Shown: positions 42,597 through 51,045 of the stretch, in pieces
Layout of the letters: the number at the start of each line of letters is the position of its first letter
How positions within the stretch are numbered: the stretch's first letter is position 1
NCBI RefSeq assembly: GCF_002294985.1
Contig: NZ_NSGE01000005.1
Coordinates: 139,001 to 203,000 of the forward strand
Source of the DNA: Mesorhizobium sp. WSM3862
GTDB lineage: Bacteria > Pseudomonadota > Alphaproteobacteria > Rhizobiales > Rhizobiaceae
Reading direction: 5' to 3'
Length of the DNA stretch: 64,000 nt
Translations under genes and position numbers: made by a program
The notes under the pieces: model-generated
Seen by the model: the letters and a program-made list of their open reading frames with translations, nothing else
Told to the model about the DNA's origin: nothing
The model's database searches: none

Positions 42597-43529
42597 TCAG
42601 TCTTCCAGCTTCTGCAGATGCTGTTCGAGATAGGGTCTCAGATGCTGATGCTGCGTCGGCAGCTTCAACGCCTCGCCGAGATGCGCGGTGTCCTCGTCGC
42701 GGTTGAAGCCCGGCTCGTTGGTCGACACCTCGAACAGCACGCCGCCCGGCGTGCGGAAATAGATCGCCCAGAAATAGTCGCGATCGATGACCGGCGTCAC
42801 GCCGTAACCCGTGTCGACAAGCGCCTTGCGCACTTCGAGCTGCCTAGCGCGATCCTCGACCGCGAAGGCGACATGGTGCACAGAGCCGGCGCCGAGATTG
42901 GCAAAGCCTGCGCCCGGCAGCGATTCGATGTCGACGACGTCGGCGCCGTTGCCGTTCTTGATCGCCATCCGGCGGATGTTGCCGGACTTGTCGACCTCTT
43001 CATAGCCCATGAACTTCAGCAGCTCCTCGGTGGCGCCGCCGTCCTTCAGTCTCAGCGCGACCGAGTGGAAGCCGCGGATCGCCTCATCGGCGGGGACGCC
43101 GCCCTTCACCCAGGGCGCTCTGCTGTCGGCCTTGTCTTCGACCAGCGCAAAACTGTCGCCGTCGGGGCCGGTGAAGGTAAGCCGCTTCTCGCCGAAGCTT
43201 TCGCTGCGGCCGACACCGCTGACGCCCTCGTCGGCGAAGCGCTTTTCCCAATAGCCGAGCGTGCCTTCCGGCACCGAGAAGACGGCGGTGCCGACCTCAC
43301 CTACCCCATGCCGGCCCTTGCCGATGTCGGGGAACGGGAAATAGGTCATCACCGAGCCCGGCGTGCCGAACTCGTCGGCATAGTAGAGGTGATAGACATC
43401 CGGCGCGTCGAAATTGACGGTCTTCTTCACCCGGCGCAGGCCGAGCTTCTTGGTAAAGAACTCATTGTTGCGGCGCGCATCGCTTGCCATCGAGGTAACG
43501 TGATGCAGGCCCTTGATCTGATCGAGCAT
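42597..43529 (-). CDS. ring-cleaving dioxygenase, glyoxalase fold (MhqO-like)
   Basis: 310 residues made of two glyoxalase/bleomycin-resistance modules (N-terminal from GLHHVTSMASDARRNNEFF; C-terminal from VHHVAFAVEDRARQ). The metal ligands His8/9 region, the second-module His in SVHHVAF and Glu in GGVLFEVSTNEPG are present. Proteins of this MhqO/LinE-like group are proposed extradiol dioxygenases acting on hydroquinones. AAGGAGC precedes ATG 43529. First gene of a three-gene operon with the hydrolase and GNAT genes. Confidence 0.87.
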   Translation of the reverse strand: MLDQIKGLHHVTSMASDARRNNEFFTKKLGLRRVKKTVNFDAPDVYHLYYADEFGTPGSVMTYFPFPDIGKGRHGVGEVGTAVFSVPEGTLGYWEKRFADEGVSGVGRSESFGEKRLTFTGPDGDSFALVEDKADSRAPWVKGGVPADEAIRGFHSVALRLKDGGATEELLKFMGYEEVDKSGNIRRMAIKNGNGADVVDIESLPGAGFANLGAGSVHHVAFAVEDRARQLEVRKALVDTGYGVTPVIDRDYFWAIYFRTPGGVLFEVSTNEPGFNRDEDTAHLGEALKLPTQHQHLRPYLEQHLQKLED

Positions 43530-43747
43530 GGTCTTGCTCCTTCCCTATCCTTGCTGCGGCCCCTGCCGCTGTCCACCGCAATATGAGGATAGCGCCTGGC
43601 CCGGCAAAGCGACCAAACTCAGAATGGACTGTATCACAAAAGTGAACGGCCATAAGACCGATGTTCACCAATTGATGAAGCTGCCTCCTTGCGCCGATCG
43701 GGAAATTTCGGCTCCATGAGCGGGCGCACCGTCTTGAGGAGAAGAGT

Positions 43748-45322
43748 TTGGACAACCGAGTGAGCCGCCCGAATGTTCTTCTCATCACCTGCGACCAGTG
43801 GCGCGGCGATTGTCTGTCGGCGGCGGGACATCCGGTGGTGAAAACGCCGAATGCGGATGCGCTCGCGGCCGAGGGCGTGCTGTTCCGGCGCCACTACGGT
43901 GGAGCGGCGCCCTGCTCGCCGGCGCGCGCCTGCCTCTACACCGGCCTCTATCAGATGAACAACCGGGTCTGCCGCAACGGCTCGCCGCTCGACGCCCGCC
44001 ACGGTAACATCGCGCTTTCCGCACGCGCGGTGGGTTATGACCCCACGTTGTTCGGTTATACCGATGTGGCGCCGGACCCGCGCCGGCTTGCGGCCGGCGA
44101 TCCGCGGCTGAGGAGTTATGAAGGCGTGCTGCCCGGCTTCAGCGTCCGGCAGTTGCTGCCCGAACATCAGAAGCAGTGGCTGTCCTGGCTGCGTACGCGC
44201 GGCATCGACACGAGCGCCGGGGCACCGGGCATCCATCGTCCGGCTGGCAAGCAGGGCAAGGTCGGCGATGATGTAAGCAACGCGCCGCCGGTCTATTCGA
44301 AGGACCAGACGCCGGCGGCCTTCCTGGCCGGCGAATTCATCCGCTGGCTTGGCGAACAGGAGCAGTCGGCGCCGTGGTTCGCGCACATCTCCTTCATCAG
44401 TCCGCACCCGCCTTTCATCGTGCCGCAGCCCTACAACACCATGTACGACCCGGCCGACGGCCCCGCTTTCCGGCGCGCGGCGAACTGGCAGGCCGAGGCG
44501 CAAAGCCACCCCTACCTCGCATACGATCTTGGCCTGCAGAAGCGGACGAAGTTCGTTCCCGGCGTCGAGGGCAAGGTGCGGGATTGGAGCGAGGAGAATT
44601 TCCGCCGGATCCGTGCGCTTTACTACGGCATGATCTCCGAGCTCGACGCGCAGCTCGGCCGCATCTGGGAAGCGCTGAAGGCGGCCGACAGTTGGGATGA
44701 CACTGTGGTTGTGCTCACCTCCGACCATGCCGAGATGATGGGCGACCACTTCATGCTTGGCAAAGGCGGCTTCTTCGACGCCAGCTACCACATTCCGCTG
44801 ATCGTGCGCGATCCGCGCCGGACAAATGCGGCCGGCGCATCCATCGATCGTTTCACCGAGGCGGTGGACGTCTTCCCGACCTTGCTCGACCTGATCGGCG
44901 CAGCACCCGAACCGCACCTCGACGGCAGGTCGCTGGCGTCCTGGCTCGACGGCGAGGAGCCGGCCGACTGGCGCGACGCGGCGCACTGGGAATTCGATTT
45001 CCGCTCGGTCGCCGACGGCAAAGCCGAGCGGCATTTCGGCATCGGCTCACGCGACTGCAACCTTGCCGTCCTTCGCACCGAGGCTTTCAAATATGTCCAT
45101 TTCGGCGGCGGCCTGCCGCCGCTTCTCTTCGACCTGTCTAAGGATCCGGACGAGTTGAGCAACGTCGCGCACGACCCCGCCTATCTGCCGGTGCGCGTGG
45201 AACTCGCCGAGAAGATGCTCACCTGGCGCGCCAACCATCTCGACCAATCACTCGCGCTGGCGGAGCTGACAAAGGACGGAGTGGTCGGCCACGTGAGCAA
45301 GACAGCAGGCAGCGGGGAATAG
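43748..45322 (+). CDS. sulfatase-superfamily hydrolase (possible phosphonate/phosphate ester hydrolase)
   Basis: 524 residues of the alkaline phosphatase superfamily. The formylglycine motif is CSPAR with Cys56, so activation needs a formylglycine-generating enzyme encoded elsewhere. Metal ligands are in LLITCDQWRGD and VLTSDHAEMMGDH. The sequence GGAAPCSPARACLYTGLY and lack of a signal peptide resemble the rhizobial cytoplasmic phosphonate monoester hydrolases more than secreted sulfatases. The best start is TTG 43748 with GGAG seven bases upstream; GTG 43760 is an alternative. Substrate not certain. Confidence 0.83.
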   Translation: MDNRVSRPNVLLITCDQWRGDCLSAAGHPVVKTPNADALAAEGVLFRRHYGGAAPCSPARACLYTGLYQMNNRVCRNGSPLDARHGNIALSARAVGYDPTLFGYTDVAPDPRRLAAGDPRLRSYEGVLPGFSVRQLLPEHQKQWLSWLRTRGIDTSAGAPGIHRPAGKQGKVGDDVSNAPPVYSKDQTPAAFLAGEFIRWLGEQEQSAPWFAHISFISPHPPFIVPQPYNTMYDPADGPAFRRAANWQAEAQSHPYLAYDLGLQKRTKFVPGVEGKVRDWSEENFRRIRALYYGMISELDAQLGRIWEALKAADSWDDTVVVLTSDHAEMMGDHFMLGKGGFFDASYHIPLIVRDPRRTNAAGASIDRFTEAVDVFPTLLDLIGAAPEPHLDGRSLASWLDGEEPADWRDAAHWEFDFRSVADGKAERHFGIGSRDCNLAVLRTEAFKYVHFGGGLPPLLFDLSKDPDELSNVAHDPAYLPVRVELAEKMLTWRANHLDQSLALAELTKDGVVGHVSKTAGSGE

Positions 45323-45350
45323 CGAAACGCGTATTCCCTGCCGCCTGCTG
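45303..45350. terminator. large stem-loop at the sulfatase 3' end
   Basis: An 18-bp stem with two mismatches (CAGCAGGCAGCGGGGAAT paired to ATTCCCTGCCGCCTGCTG) around a 12-base loop. The stop codon lies at the loop edge. It sits between convergent genes and has no U-tract, so it may act as a bidirectional block or mRNA-stabilising end. Confidence 0.45.
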
Positions 45351-45366
45351 CCCGCTGCCTGGTCCC

Positions 45367-46755
45367 TTACTGCAGGACCATCCGCTGCTTGTCGCGGTTT
45401 GCGGCATAGGAGCTCTTGTCGTAGGCTGCCTGCGCCTCCAACTGCTCCTTGGTGAAGTTGGTGTAGAGATACTTGTTGCCGTCCTTGTCGGTCATGAACT
45501 TCAGCTTATCCATGCCGAGGGCGACTTCCTTCTCGCCCATGCCGAGGAAACCGCCGACATCGATAACCACCGCATCCGGCTTGTTGTCGGGCGTCAGCAC
45601 GACATCGCCAATCTCGCCGATCTCGACATCGTTGGCGCCGTATACCGTGGTGCCCTTCAGGTCGTCGACTCTGATGTTGCCCATCGGCATTTCATTCAAC
45701 GTCGATTTGTCGATCGAGGCTGTCTTGGTCGTGTCGGTGGCGGCTGTGCCGGTATCGGCCGGCTTGTTCTCAGCCGTCGTATTCGCAGCCGGCGCCGCGG
45801 GCTTGGTCTCAGCCGTCGTCTGGGCCGGCTGAGCCGGTTTGGCCTCCTTGTCGGCCGTGGTGTCGGACGAGGTCACGGCAGGGGTGGTCGTTGCCGGAGC
45901 AGTGTTCGAAGCCGTGGTGGCTGCGGCCGGCGCCGGATCATAGGCCTTGCGGTTGAAGTCCGGCTGAGCCTCCAGCTCTTCCTTCGTCGTCTCGGCGATC
46001 AACCAGCGATCGCCATTCTTCTCCGCCCATTTGGCCTTGGCGAAGTCGAAGGTAACGTTCTTCTCGCCAATGCCCAGGAAGCCGCCGACGCCGATCACGA
46101 GGGATTCGGCCTTGCCGTCCTTGGCAAGAACGATGTCGTTGACGTCACCGATTTTTTGGGCGTCGTCGGCGGTGCCGTTATAGACCGACTCGCCCATGAT
46201 GTTGGTGGCGAGATTGCCTTCAGCCTTCTCTACCGGCTGGGCCGGCTGCGCGGGCGCTTGCGCCGTTCCGGTGTCGGTGGTCGCAGGCTGCGTGGCATCG
46301 GTCGTTTGCGCCGGGGCCGGATCATAGGCCTTGCGATCGAAGGCCGCCTGTGCGTTCAGCTCGTCTTTGGTCGTCTTCGCTACGAGCCAGCGGTCGCCGT
46401 TCTTCTCGGCCCATTCCAGCTTGTTGTAATCGAAGGCGACATCCTTGGTGCCGACGCCAAGAAAGCCGCCGACGCCGATGATGACGGATTTTACGTTGCC
46501 GCTTGCATCGAAAACGACGTCGTCGACCTTGCCGATGTCTTCGGCATCGTCGCCGGTCCCATTATAGACGGATTCACCGATGATATTGGTCATCAGCGCG
46601 CCGTCTGCACGTACTACTGGAGCTTGGGTCTCGGCGGCGGGCGCGGGGGTTTCGGTGGCGGGCGCCTGCGCCGGTGCAGGCGTTGTGTTCTGCGCAATGG
46701 CCCCGGTTGCTAGGAGGGTTGCAAGCGCGGTCGTTGCAAAAAGAGTGCGGATCAT
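45367..46755 (-). CDS. exported protein with three PRC-barrel domains
   Basis: 462 residues with a signal peptide (TLFATTALATLLATGAIA) and three PRC-barrel repeats: about residues 53-140, 180-265 and 355-440, each with the core V-I-I-G/D-V-GGFLG-[VIM]-G and KDVAFDY/KNVTFDF/KEVALGM strands. The repeats are joined by Pro/Ala/Thr-rich linkers of about 35 and 80 residues. PRC barrels are usually single and bind RNA or proteins; a triple, secreted version is unusual. Its EcfG promoter (46847-46871) makes it a stress-response gene, perhaps an envelope scaffold. Start ATG 46755 follows GAGGAGA. Confidence 0.87.
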   Translation of the reverse strand: MIRTLFATTALATLLATGAIAQNTTPAPAQAPATETPAPAAETQAPVVRADGALMTNIIGESVYNGTGDDAEDIGKVDDVVFDASGNVKSVIIGVGGFLGVGTKDVAFDYNKLEWAEKNGDRWLVAKTTKDELNAQAAFDRKAYDPAPAQTTDATQPATTDTGTAQAPAQPAQPVEKAEGNLATNIMGESVYNGTADDAQKIGDVNDIVLAKDGKAESLVIGVGGFLGIGEKNVTFDFAKAKWAEKNGDRWLIAETTKEELEAQPDFNRKAYDPAPAAATTASNTAPATTTPAVTSSDTTADKEAKPAQPAQTTAETKPAAPAANTTAENKPADTGTAATDTTKTASIDKSTLNEMPMGNIRVDDLKGTTVYGANDVEIGEIGDVVLTPDNKPDAVVIDVGGFLGMGEKEVALGMDKLKFMTDKDGNKYLYTNFTKEQLEAQAAYDKSSYAANRDKQRMVLQ

Positions 46756-46846
46756 GATCGTCTCTCCTCGTGCCTGATTTCCTACGCGCCGCGTTCGCGG
46801 CCTCGCACAAGGCAAGGGCGAGCGCGGCAATATTCCACGATTTCAC

Positions 46847-46871
46847 AACGTCGTGAGGGGAGCCTTGTTCC
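46847..46871 (-). promoter_or_regulatory. EcfG promoter of the triple PRC-barrel gene
   Basis: GGAAC-N16-CGTT on the minus strand, about 92 bp before the ATG. Confidence 0.8.
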
Positions 46872-46912
46872 AAACGGCGCCCGTCCACGGCGCTTGCCTT
46901 GCTCGCTGGCGC

Positions 46913-46938
46913 GGAACCTTCGGCGGCCCTTTTCCGTT
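46913..46938 (+). promoter_or_regulatory. EcfG promoter of the diacylglycerol-kinase-like gene
   Basis: GGAAC-N17-CGTT, 58 bp before the ATG; divergent from the preceding EcfG promoter. Confidence 0.8.
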
Positions 46939-46995
46939 TCAGCCTGCGGCTGAGAGTTCGTTTTTTGGCCTAACAATAGCAGGACGGAGAGGGGC

Positions 46996-47916
46996 ATGCG
47001 GTTTGCTGCGGTGCTGAACAAGGACGGGGGCACCCTGCGCACGACCGATGTTCCAGCCTTTGCCGACCGGGTCCGCGAGCTTCTGGAAGCGGCCGGCCAT
47101 TCGGTTCAGATCGACATCGTTGCGGGCGGCGAAATCGCCTCGGCGTTGGAAAAGGCCATAGCCATGCGCAACGTCGATGTCGTGCTGGCCGGAGGCGGCG
47201 ACGGAACGGTGTCCACCGCCGCCTCGCTTCTCATGAACAAGCAGAAGGCGTTGGCCATATTGCCGGCCGGTACGATGAACCTTTTCGCGCGCAGCCTTGG
47301 CATTCCCCAAACACTGGAAGCCGCCTTGAAGGCCTTTACCGACGGCGAGGTCAAGGCGGTCGATATGGCGACTGCGAATGGCCGTCCCTTCGTGCATCAA
47401 TTTTCAATCGGCATGCATGCCAGAATGGTCCAGCTCCGCGAGAAGATGGATTTTGGCTCGCGGCTGGGAAAGATGCGGGCGTCGGTTCGCGCCGCATGGG
47501 CAACGATCAAGAACCCGCGCACCCTCAAGGTGACCTTGACCATCGGCAAGACCGACATCATCACCCGCGCGACCGGAATTGGCATCAGCAACAATCTGTT
47601 CGGCGAGGGCCATCTGCCTTATGCGGACAATCCGGCCGGCGGCGTGCTTGGCATCTATGTCAGCGTTGCGCGCCGGCGCCGTGACTTGGTAAAATTGCTG
47701 CTTGCCATGCTGCGCGGCCGGTGGCGCCAAAGCGAACATGTCGAGATCCACCAGGCTGACAAAGCCGTGCTGAAAATTCATTCCTCGCCGACAAAGTTCA
47801 AGGCGGTGATGGACGGAGAGTTGGTCAAGCTGGAACGCGAAACCACAGTCGAGATCCATCCAGCAACCCTTAACGTGCTGGTCCCTAGAAGCAGCGCGCA
47901 GGCAAAGGCAGCCTGA
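46996..47916 (+). CDS. diacylglycerol kinase catalytic-domain protein (lipid kinase)
   Basis: 306 residues of the DAGK/sphingosine-kinase/YegS family. The nucleotide motif is VVLAGGGDGTVSTAASLL and the second block PAGTMNLFARSLGIP is conserved. It would phosphorylate a lipid such as diacylglycerol at the membrane surface. Start ATG 46996 follows GAGAGGGG. An EcfG promoter lies 58 bp upstream, so lipid remodelling under general stress is a reasonable role. No membrane span. Confidence 0.88.
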   Translation: MRFAAVLNKDGGTLRTTDVPAFADRVRELLEAAGHSVQIDIVAGGEIASALEKAIAMRNVDVVLAGGGDGTVSTAASLLMNKQKALAILPAGTMNLFARSLGIPQTLEAALKAFTDGEVKAVDMATANGRPFVHQFSIGMHARMVQLREKMDFGSRLGKMRASVRAAWATIKNPRTLKVTLTIGKTDIITRATGIGISNNLFGEGHLPYADNPAGGVLGIYVSVARRRRDLVKLLLAMLRGRWRQSEHVEIHQADKAVLKIHSSPTKFKAVMDGELVKLERETTVEIHPATLNVLVPRSSAQAKAA

Positions 47917-47936
47917 ATGAAGCCAAGACCTCAAAA

Positions 47937-48152
47937 CTACTGTGTTTGACCGCTGGGAGCAGGCGCCTGCTCGGTCCCTGGAGGTTGTGGGACGTGCTGC
48001 TGCTCGGTGCTCGGCTCTTTGATCAGCACGCCATAAATCTCGGCTACGCCCCAGGCGATGAATACCAGCAGCAGCCCGGCGACGAGAATCCTGAGCGCAT
48101 GCCAGCCCCAGTGCCCCTGGCGGGCTTCGTTTTCAGGAACGGTCTTGGGCAT
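47937..48152 (-). CDS. small single-span membrane protein, EcfG-controlled
   Basis: 71 residues: polar N-terminus, one membrane span (ILVAGLLLVFIAWGVAEIYGVLI) and a Pro/Gln-rich tail. Start ATG 48152 has GGAG nine bases upstream and an EcfG promoter 52 bp upstream. Function unknown; regulation places it in the general stress response. Confidence 0.75.
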   Translation of the reverse strand: MPKTVPENEARQGHWGWHALRILVAGLLLVFIAWGVAEIYGVLIKEPSTEQQHVPQPPGTEQAPAPSGQTQ

Positions 48153-48203
48153 TGTCGGTCTCCAGGTGTGGGGGCGCGCACGCCGAGCACGGCATGGTCG
48201 GGT

Positions 48204-48228
48204 AACGGACCCTTTCCGCGAAAGTTCC
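48204..48228 (-). promoter_or_regulatory. EcfG promoter of the 71-residue membrane protein gene
   Basis: GGAAC-N16-CGTT on the minus strand. Confidence 0.8.
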
Positions 48229-48281
48229 CAATCCGACAGCTATATCCGGCACGGTCGGCCGCCCCGACCGGCTTGCCGCGC

Positions 48282-48746
48282 CTATGGCGTTTCGCTGCGA
48301 TCCTTTTCTCGAGGCCCAGCCTTCACGTTCTCGCGGTAGATGGCGTAGGCGGCGAGCGCGATCGCGGGCGCGAGAAGCGTCCCCAGGCCGCCCTTGCTTT
48401 TCGCGAGCGCCGGGAGCAGAGCGAGCGCCGCGGTAACGCCAACCGCCGTCATGTCGGCCTTTCGCCTTCGCGCGCGCCGCCGCGCCCGCATGCTGGTTGT
48501 GAGCTTGTGGATCACGACAATCAGCCCGGCGATCACCAGGAAGCCGATGCCGAAGCCGAGGCTGGTCGCTAGCGGCCCGTAGCGCGCCGCCAGCCAGATA
48601 TAGGCCGCGCCGATGAGGAAACCGACGCCGCACAGGGCAAAAACACCGGCAAGTCCGTAGAGGATTGCGGTCAGCCGCGCTCTTTGCAAGGCCGCCACCG
48701 CCTCGCCGGAAGCAAGGCCGGAAATAAGCGAAACCAGCGTCCCCAT
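48282..48746 (-). CDS. membrane protein, putative phage-holin-like superfamily III (DUF1469-like)
   Basis: 154 residues with two adjacent membrane spans (LYGLAGVFALCGVGFLIGAAYIWL and LGFGIGFLVIAGLIVVIHKL, given by position about 28-51 and 63-84) and a basic segment RARRRARRRK. It begins 10 bp after the DUF883-like gene and is cotranscribed with it from an EcfG promoter. This pairing with a DUF883 protein is common in proteobacteria; function unknown. Confidence 0.7.
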   Translation of the reverse strand: MGTLVSLISGLASGEAVAALQRARLTAILYGLAGVFALCGVGFLIGAAYIWLAARYGPLATSLGFGIGFLVIAGLIVVIHKLTTSMRARRRARRRKADMTAVGVTAALALLPALAKSKGGLGTLLAPAIALAAYAIYRENVKAGPREKDRSETP

Positions 48747-48756
48747 ATGAGGGCTG

Positions 48757-49083
48757 CTAGCGGCGCGACAGCAGCGCGAACAGGAAGCCTACTCCCGCCG
48801 CAATCGCCAGCGACGTCACCGGCTTTTCGCGAACGCTGGCTATCAACTGCGCTTCCAAATCCTGAGCGCTTCCGCGCATGCTTTCGAACGCTGCCTCGCC
48901 GTGCGCGCGCAGCTGCTCGACGCCTTCGGCGGCCGCGCGGCGCGCTGCCCCGTAACTGTCGTCCCGGGTCTTGGCCAATTGCCTGGTGAGCTCTTCGATA
49001 TCGGCCTTCAACTGCCGGATGTCGGCTTCGAGGTCGGCGCTGGGGGGAGTATCTGTTGCGGATCTGCCTGCGGCGGTCGCCAT
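48757..49083 (-). CDS. DUF883/ElaB-like membrane-anchored protein
   Basis: 108 residues: a long amphipathic helix (residues about 18-75, coiled-coil-like) and a single C-terminal span (VTSLAIAAGVGFLFALLSRR). This is the architecture of ElaB/YqjD proteins, stress-induced inner-membrane proteins that in E. coli associate with ribosomes. Start ATG 49083 follows AAGGAGTT; an EcfG promoter is 31 bp upstream, in agreement with stress induction. Confidence 0.8.
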   Translation of the reverse strand: MATAAGRSATDTPPSADLEADIRQLKADIEELTRQLAKTRDDSYGAARRAAAEGVEQLRAHGEAAFESMRGSAQDLEAQLIASVREKPVTSLAIAAGVGFLFALLSRR

Positions 49084-49113
49084 TGCGTAACTCCTTAAGT
49101 TTGCTTCCATTTC

Positions 49114-49138
49114 AACGCTTGGCCGAGACCGGGGTTCC
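49114..49138 (-). promoter_or_regulatory. EcfG promoter of the DUF883-holin-like operon
   Basis: GGAAC-N16-CGTT on the minus strand, located just after the Crp/Fnr gene. Confidence 0.8.
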
Positions 49139-49154
49139 GTTCTGCCGGTCGTCG

Positions 49155-49916
49155 TCAGATGAGCGGTCTGCGCTCCTCACCCAAACCTTGCCAGCCGGCC
49201 AACTCCGTCAGCCCCTCATGGCTGATAACCTCGCAACCACCGTCACGCCAAATGATCAGCTTACGGTCCATCAGCTTGCGGATCGTCTTGTTGGTATGCA
49301 CTAGCGACAGGCCGAGCGTATCGGCGATATGCTGCTGCGTGATCGGGATCTGCACCGGCCGCTTGCCGTTAAGGCCTGCGCCCCGGGCACGGCTGGAGAT
49401 GAAGGCGACAAGATAGGCGGTGCGCTCCAGCGCGGAACGGCGACCGATGCTCAGCAGGTTTTCATCGAGCATGCGCTCCTCGCGCGACGCCATCCAGGTG
49501 ATGTCATAGGCCAGGCCCGGGTAGTTGCGGTAAAGCTCGTGCAATTGGTCGCGCTCGAAGACGCACAGCAGCATCGGCGACAAGGCCTCGACGGAATGCT
49601 GCATCTCGCCCATTAGGCTGCCTTGCAGGCCGATGAGATCGCCGGGCATGGAATAGTTGAGGATTTGCCGCCGCCCGTCGCGCAACAGCTTGTAGCGGAA
49701 TGCCCAGCCTGAAAGTATGGTGTAGAGATGCGCGCTGTGGCTGCCTTCGACCAGCACGGTCGCCCCCTTGTCGACCGCAAGCTCTCCTTTCTTGAACCCG
49801 CTGACGAACAACAGCTCCTGACTCTCGAATTCGCGAAAGACTGGCAGCGGCCGCAGCGGGCACTTGCCGCAAGGATATTGGCGGGTGGCAAGGGAATATG
49901 CGCTCTGGCCGGACAT
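49155..49916 (-). CDS. Crp/Fnr family transcriptional regulator
   Basis: 253 residues: cyclic-nucleotide-like sensor fold (about 35-140) and a C-terminal helix-turn-helix (ITQQHIADTLGLSLVHTNKTIRKLMDR). The N-terminus has CGKCPLRP, a CxxC pair; a full set of Fnr-type cluster ligands is not evident, so oxygen sensing through [4Fe-4S] is doubtful. Start ATG 49916 (AGAGGGG upstream) with an EcfG promoter 44 bp before it, making it a possible secondary regulator of the general stress response. A longer in-frame reading to 50078 crosses that promoter. Confidence 0.88.
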   Translation of the reverse strand: MSGQSAYSLATRQYPCGKCPLRPLPVFREFESQELLFVSGFKKGELAVDKGATVLVEGSHSAHLYTILSGWAFRYKLLRDGRRQILNYSMPGDLIGLQGSLMGEMQHSVEALSPMLLCVFERDQLHELYRNYPGLAYDITWMASREERMLDENLLSIGRRSALERTAYLVAFISSRARGAGLNGKRPVQIPITQQHIADTLGLSLVHTNKTIRKLMDRKLIIWRDGGCEVISHEGLTELAGWQGLGEERRPLI

Positions 49917-49959
49917 TTCGACCCCTCTTCGAAACCCCTGCCCCGATCGGGCGAATACA

Positions 49960-49984
49960 AACGCTTCACCCGGACCGAGGTTCC
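49960..49984 (-). promoter_or_regulatory. EcfG promoter of the Crp/Fnr gene
   Basis: GGAAC-N16-CGTT on the minus strand. Confidence 0.8.
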
Positions 49985-50078
49985 GCCGCTCACGCAATGC
50001 ATCGCCGGTCATGTCTTTTTTAAATGACAGAGCGCCGAATACCGCGCATGACTGAAGCCTTATAGGAGTCGCCGCCAC

Positions 50079-50459
50079 GTGCCCCCATTGCTAGACGGAT
50101 TGCGCATCCTGGTCTTGGAAGACGAATTCTTGATAGCGATGGATGTCGAGCAACTATGCCGCGACCAAGGGGCAGCCGAGGTCACGATTGTTGGGGACCT
50201 GGCTGAAATCGACCTGCGGGATGGGTTTTCGTGGTTCGACGCCGCTATCGTCGACCTGATGCTCGGCGGCACCTCGACACTCGACTTCGCCGAGCGGCTG
50301 CGCAGCGCGGACATTCCATTCGTCTTCGCGTCCGGCTACTCCGACGCCGAGGATCTCGAAGGCTCTTTTCCCGAGATTAAGCTGGTCACCAAGCCCTACT
50401 CGGGAGACGATCTGATCCAGGCCCTGGCGCTCGCCTGCAGGCGCGCGAAAGCGGCGTGA
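50079..50459 (+). CDS. single-domain response regulator, FAT GUY type
   Basis: 126 residues, a receiver only. Acidic pocket LVLEDEF, phospho-acceptor D59 in AIVDLMLGG, Lys105 in VTKPYSG. The segment PFVFASGY (80-87) matches the PFxFATGY signature of single-domain regulators that relay or buffer phosphate in alphaproteobacterial general stress signalling (SdrG/MrrA type). GTG start 50079 with GGAG eleven bases upstream. It stands between the Crp/Fnr gene and ecfG, in line with a role feeding PhyR or its kinases. No EcfG promoter is seen directly before it. Confidence 0.87.
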   Translation: MPPLLDGLRILVLEDEFLIAMDVEQLCRDQGAAEVTIVGDLAEIDLRDGFSWFDAAIVDLMLGGTSTLDFAERLRSADIPFVFASGYSDAEDLEGSFPEIKLVTKPYSGDDLIQALALACRRAKAA

Positions 50460-50490
50460 CGACGTAGCGTCGAAGAGCCGGAGGTGGGTG

Positions 50491-51042
50491 TCAGGCGGCG
50501 TTTGATCCTGTCACCTGCGCCGAGATCGCGTCGGGGCCGTATTCGTCCTCGCCAGAAATCTTCAGGATGTCCTGCAGCCGGGCGCGCGCGCGGCTGACCC
50601 GGCTCTTGATCGTGCCCACCGCGCAGCCGCAGATCTCCGCCGCCTCTTCGTAGGAAAAGCCGGACGCGCCGATCAGGATAATGGCTTCGCGCTGATCCTC
50701 CGGCAGCTGCTCCAGCGCGCCGCGGAAATCCTTGAGGTCGAGCTGGCCATGCTGGGCCGGGTGGACGGCGAGCCTGGCGGTCATGATGCCGTCGCTGTCC
50801 TGCACCTCGCGGCCGCGCTTGCGCATCTGCGAATAGAATTCGTTGCGCAGGATCGTGAACAGCCAGGCCTTGAGGTTGGTGCCCGGCTGGAAACTCTCAT
50901 GTTTGTCCCACGCCTTGACCAGGGTTTCCTGGACGAGGTCGTCCGCCTTGTCGGCATTCTGCGTCAGCGACACCGCAAAGGCGCGCAGGCTTGGGATCGC
51001 GCCGAGCAACTCGGTCTTGAAGCTCTGGGAGACCGCCGCCAT
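50491..51042 (-). CDS. ecfG: ECF sigma factor EcfG (general stress response)
   Basis: 183 residues: sigma region 2 (LRAFAVSLTQNADKADDLVQETLVKAW, about residues 19-45) and region 4 (LPEDQREAIILIGASGFSYEEAAEICGC). It binds core polymerase and reads GGAAC-N16/17-CGTT. It lies 3 bp after nepR, which encodes its anti-sigma factor, and the pair is transcribed from an EcfG promoter, giving positive autoregulation. Confidence 0.93.
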   Translation of the reverse strand: MAAVSQSFKTELLGAIPSLRAFAVSLTQNADKADDLVQETLVKAWDKHESFQPGTNLKAWLFTILRNEFYSQMRKRGREVQDSDGIMTARLAVHPAQHGQLDLKDFRGALEQLPEDQREAIILIGASGFSYEEAAEICGCAVGTIKSRVSRARARLQDILKISGEDEYGPDAISAQVTGSNAA

Positions 51043-51045
51043 GTC

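Noticed and set aside
43642..43668. Inverted repeat GTGAAC-N15-GTTCAC upstream of the sulfatase gene
   Set aside because: Short arms and a long gap; no regulator adjacent to support an operator.
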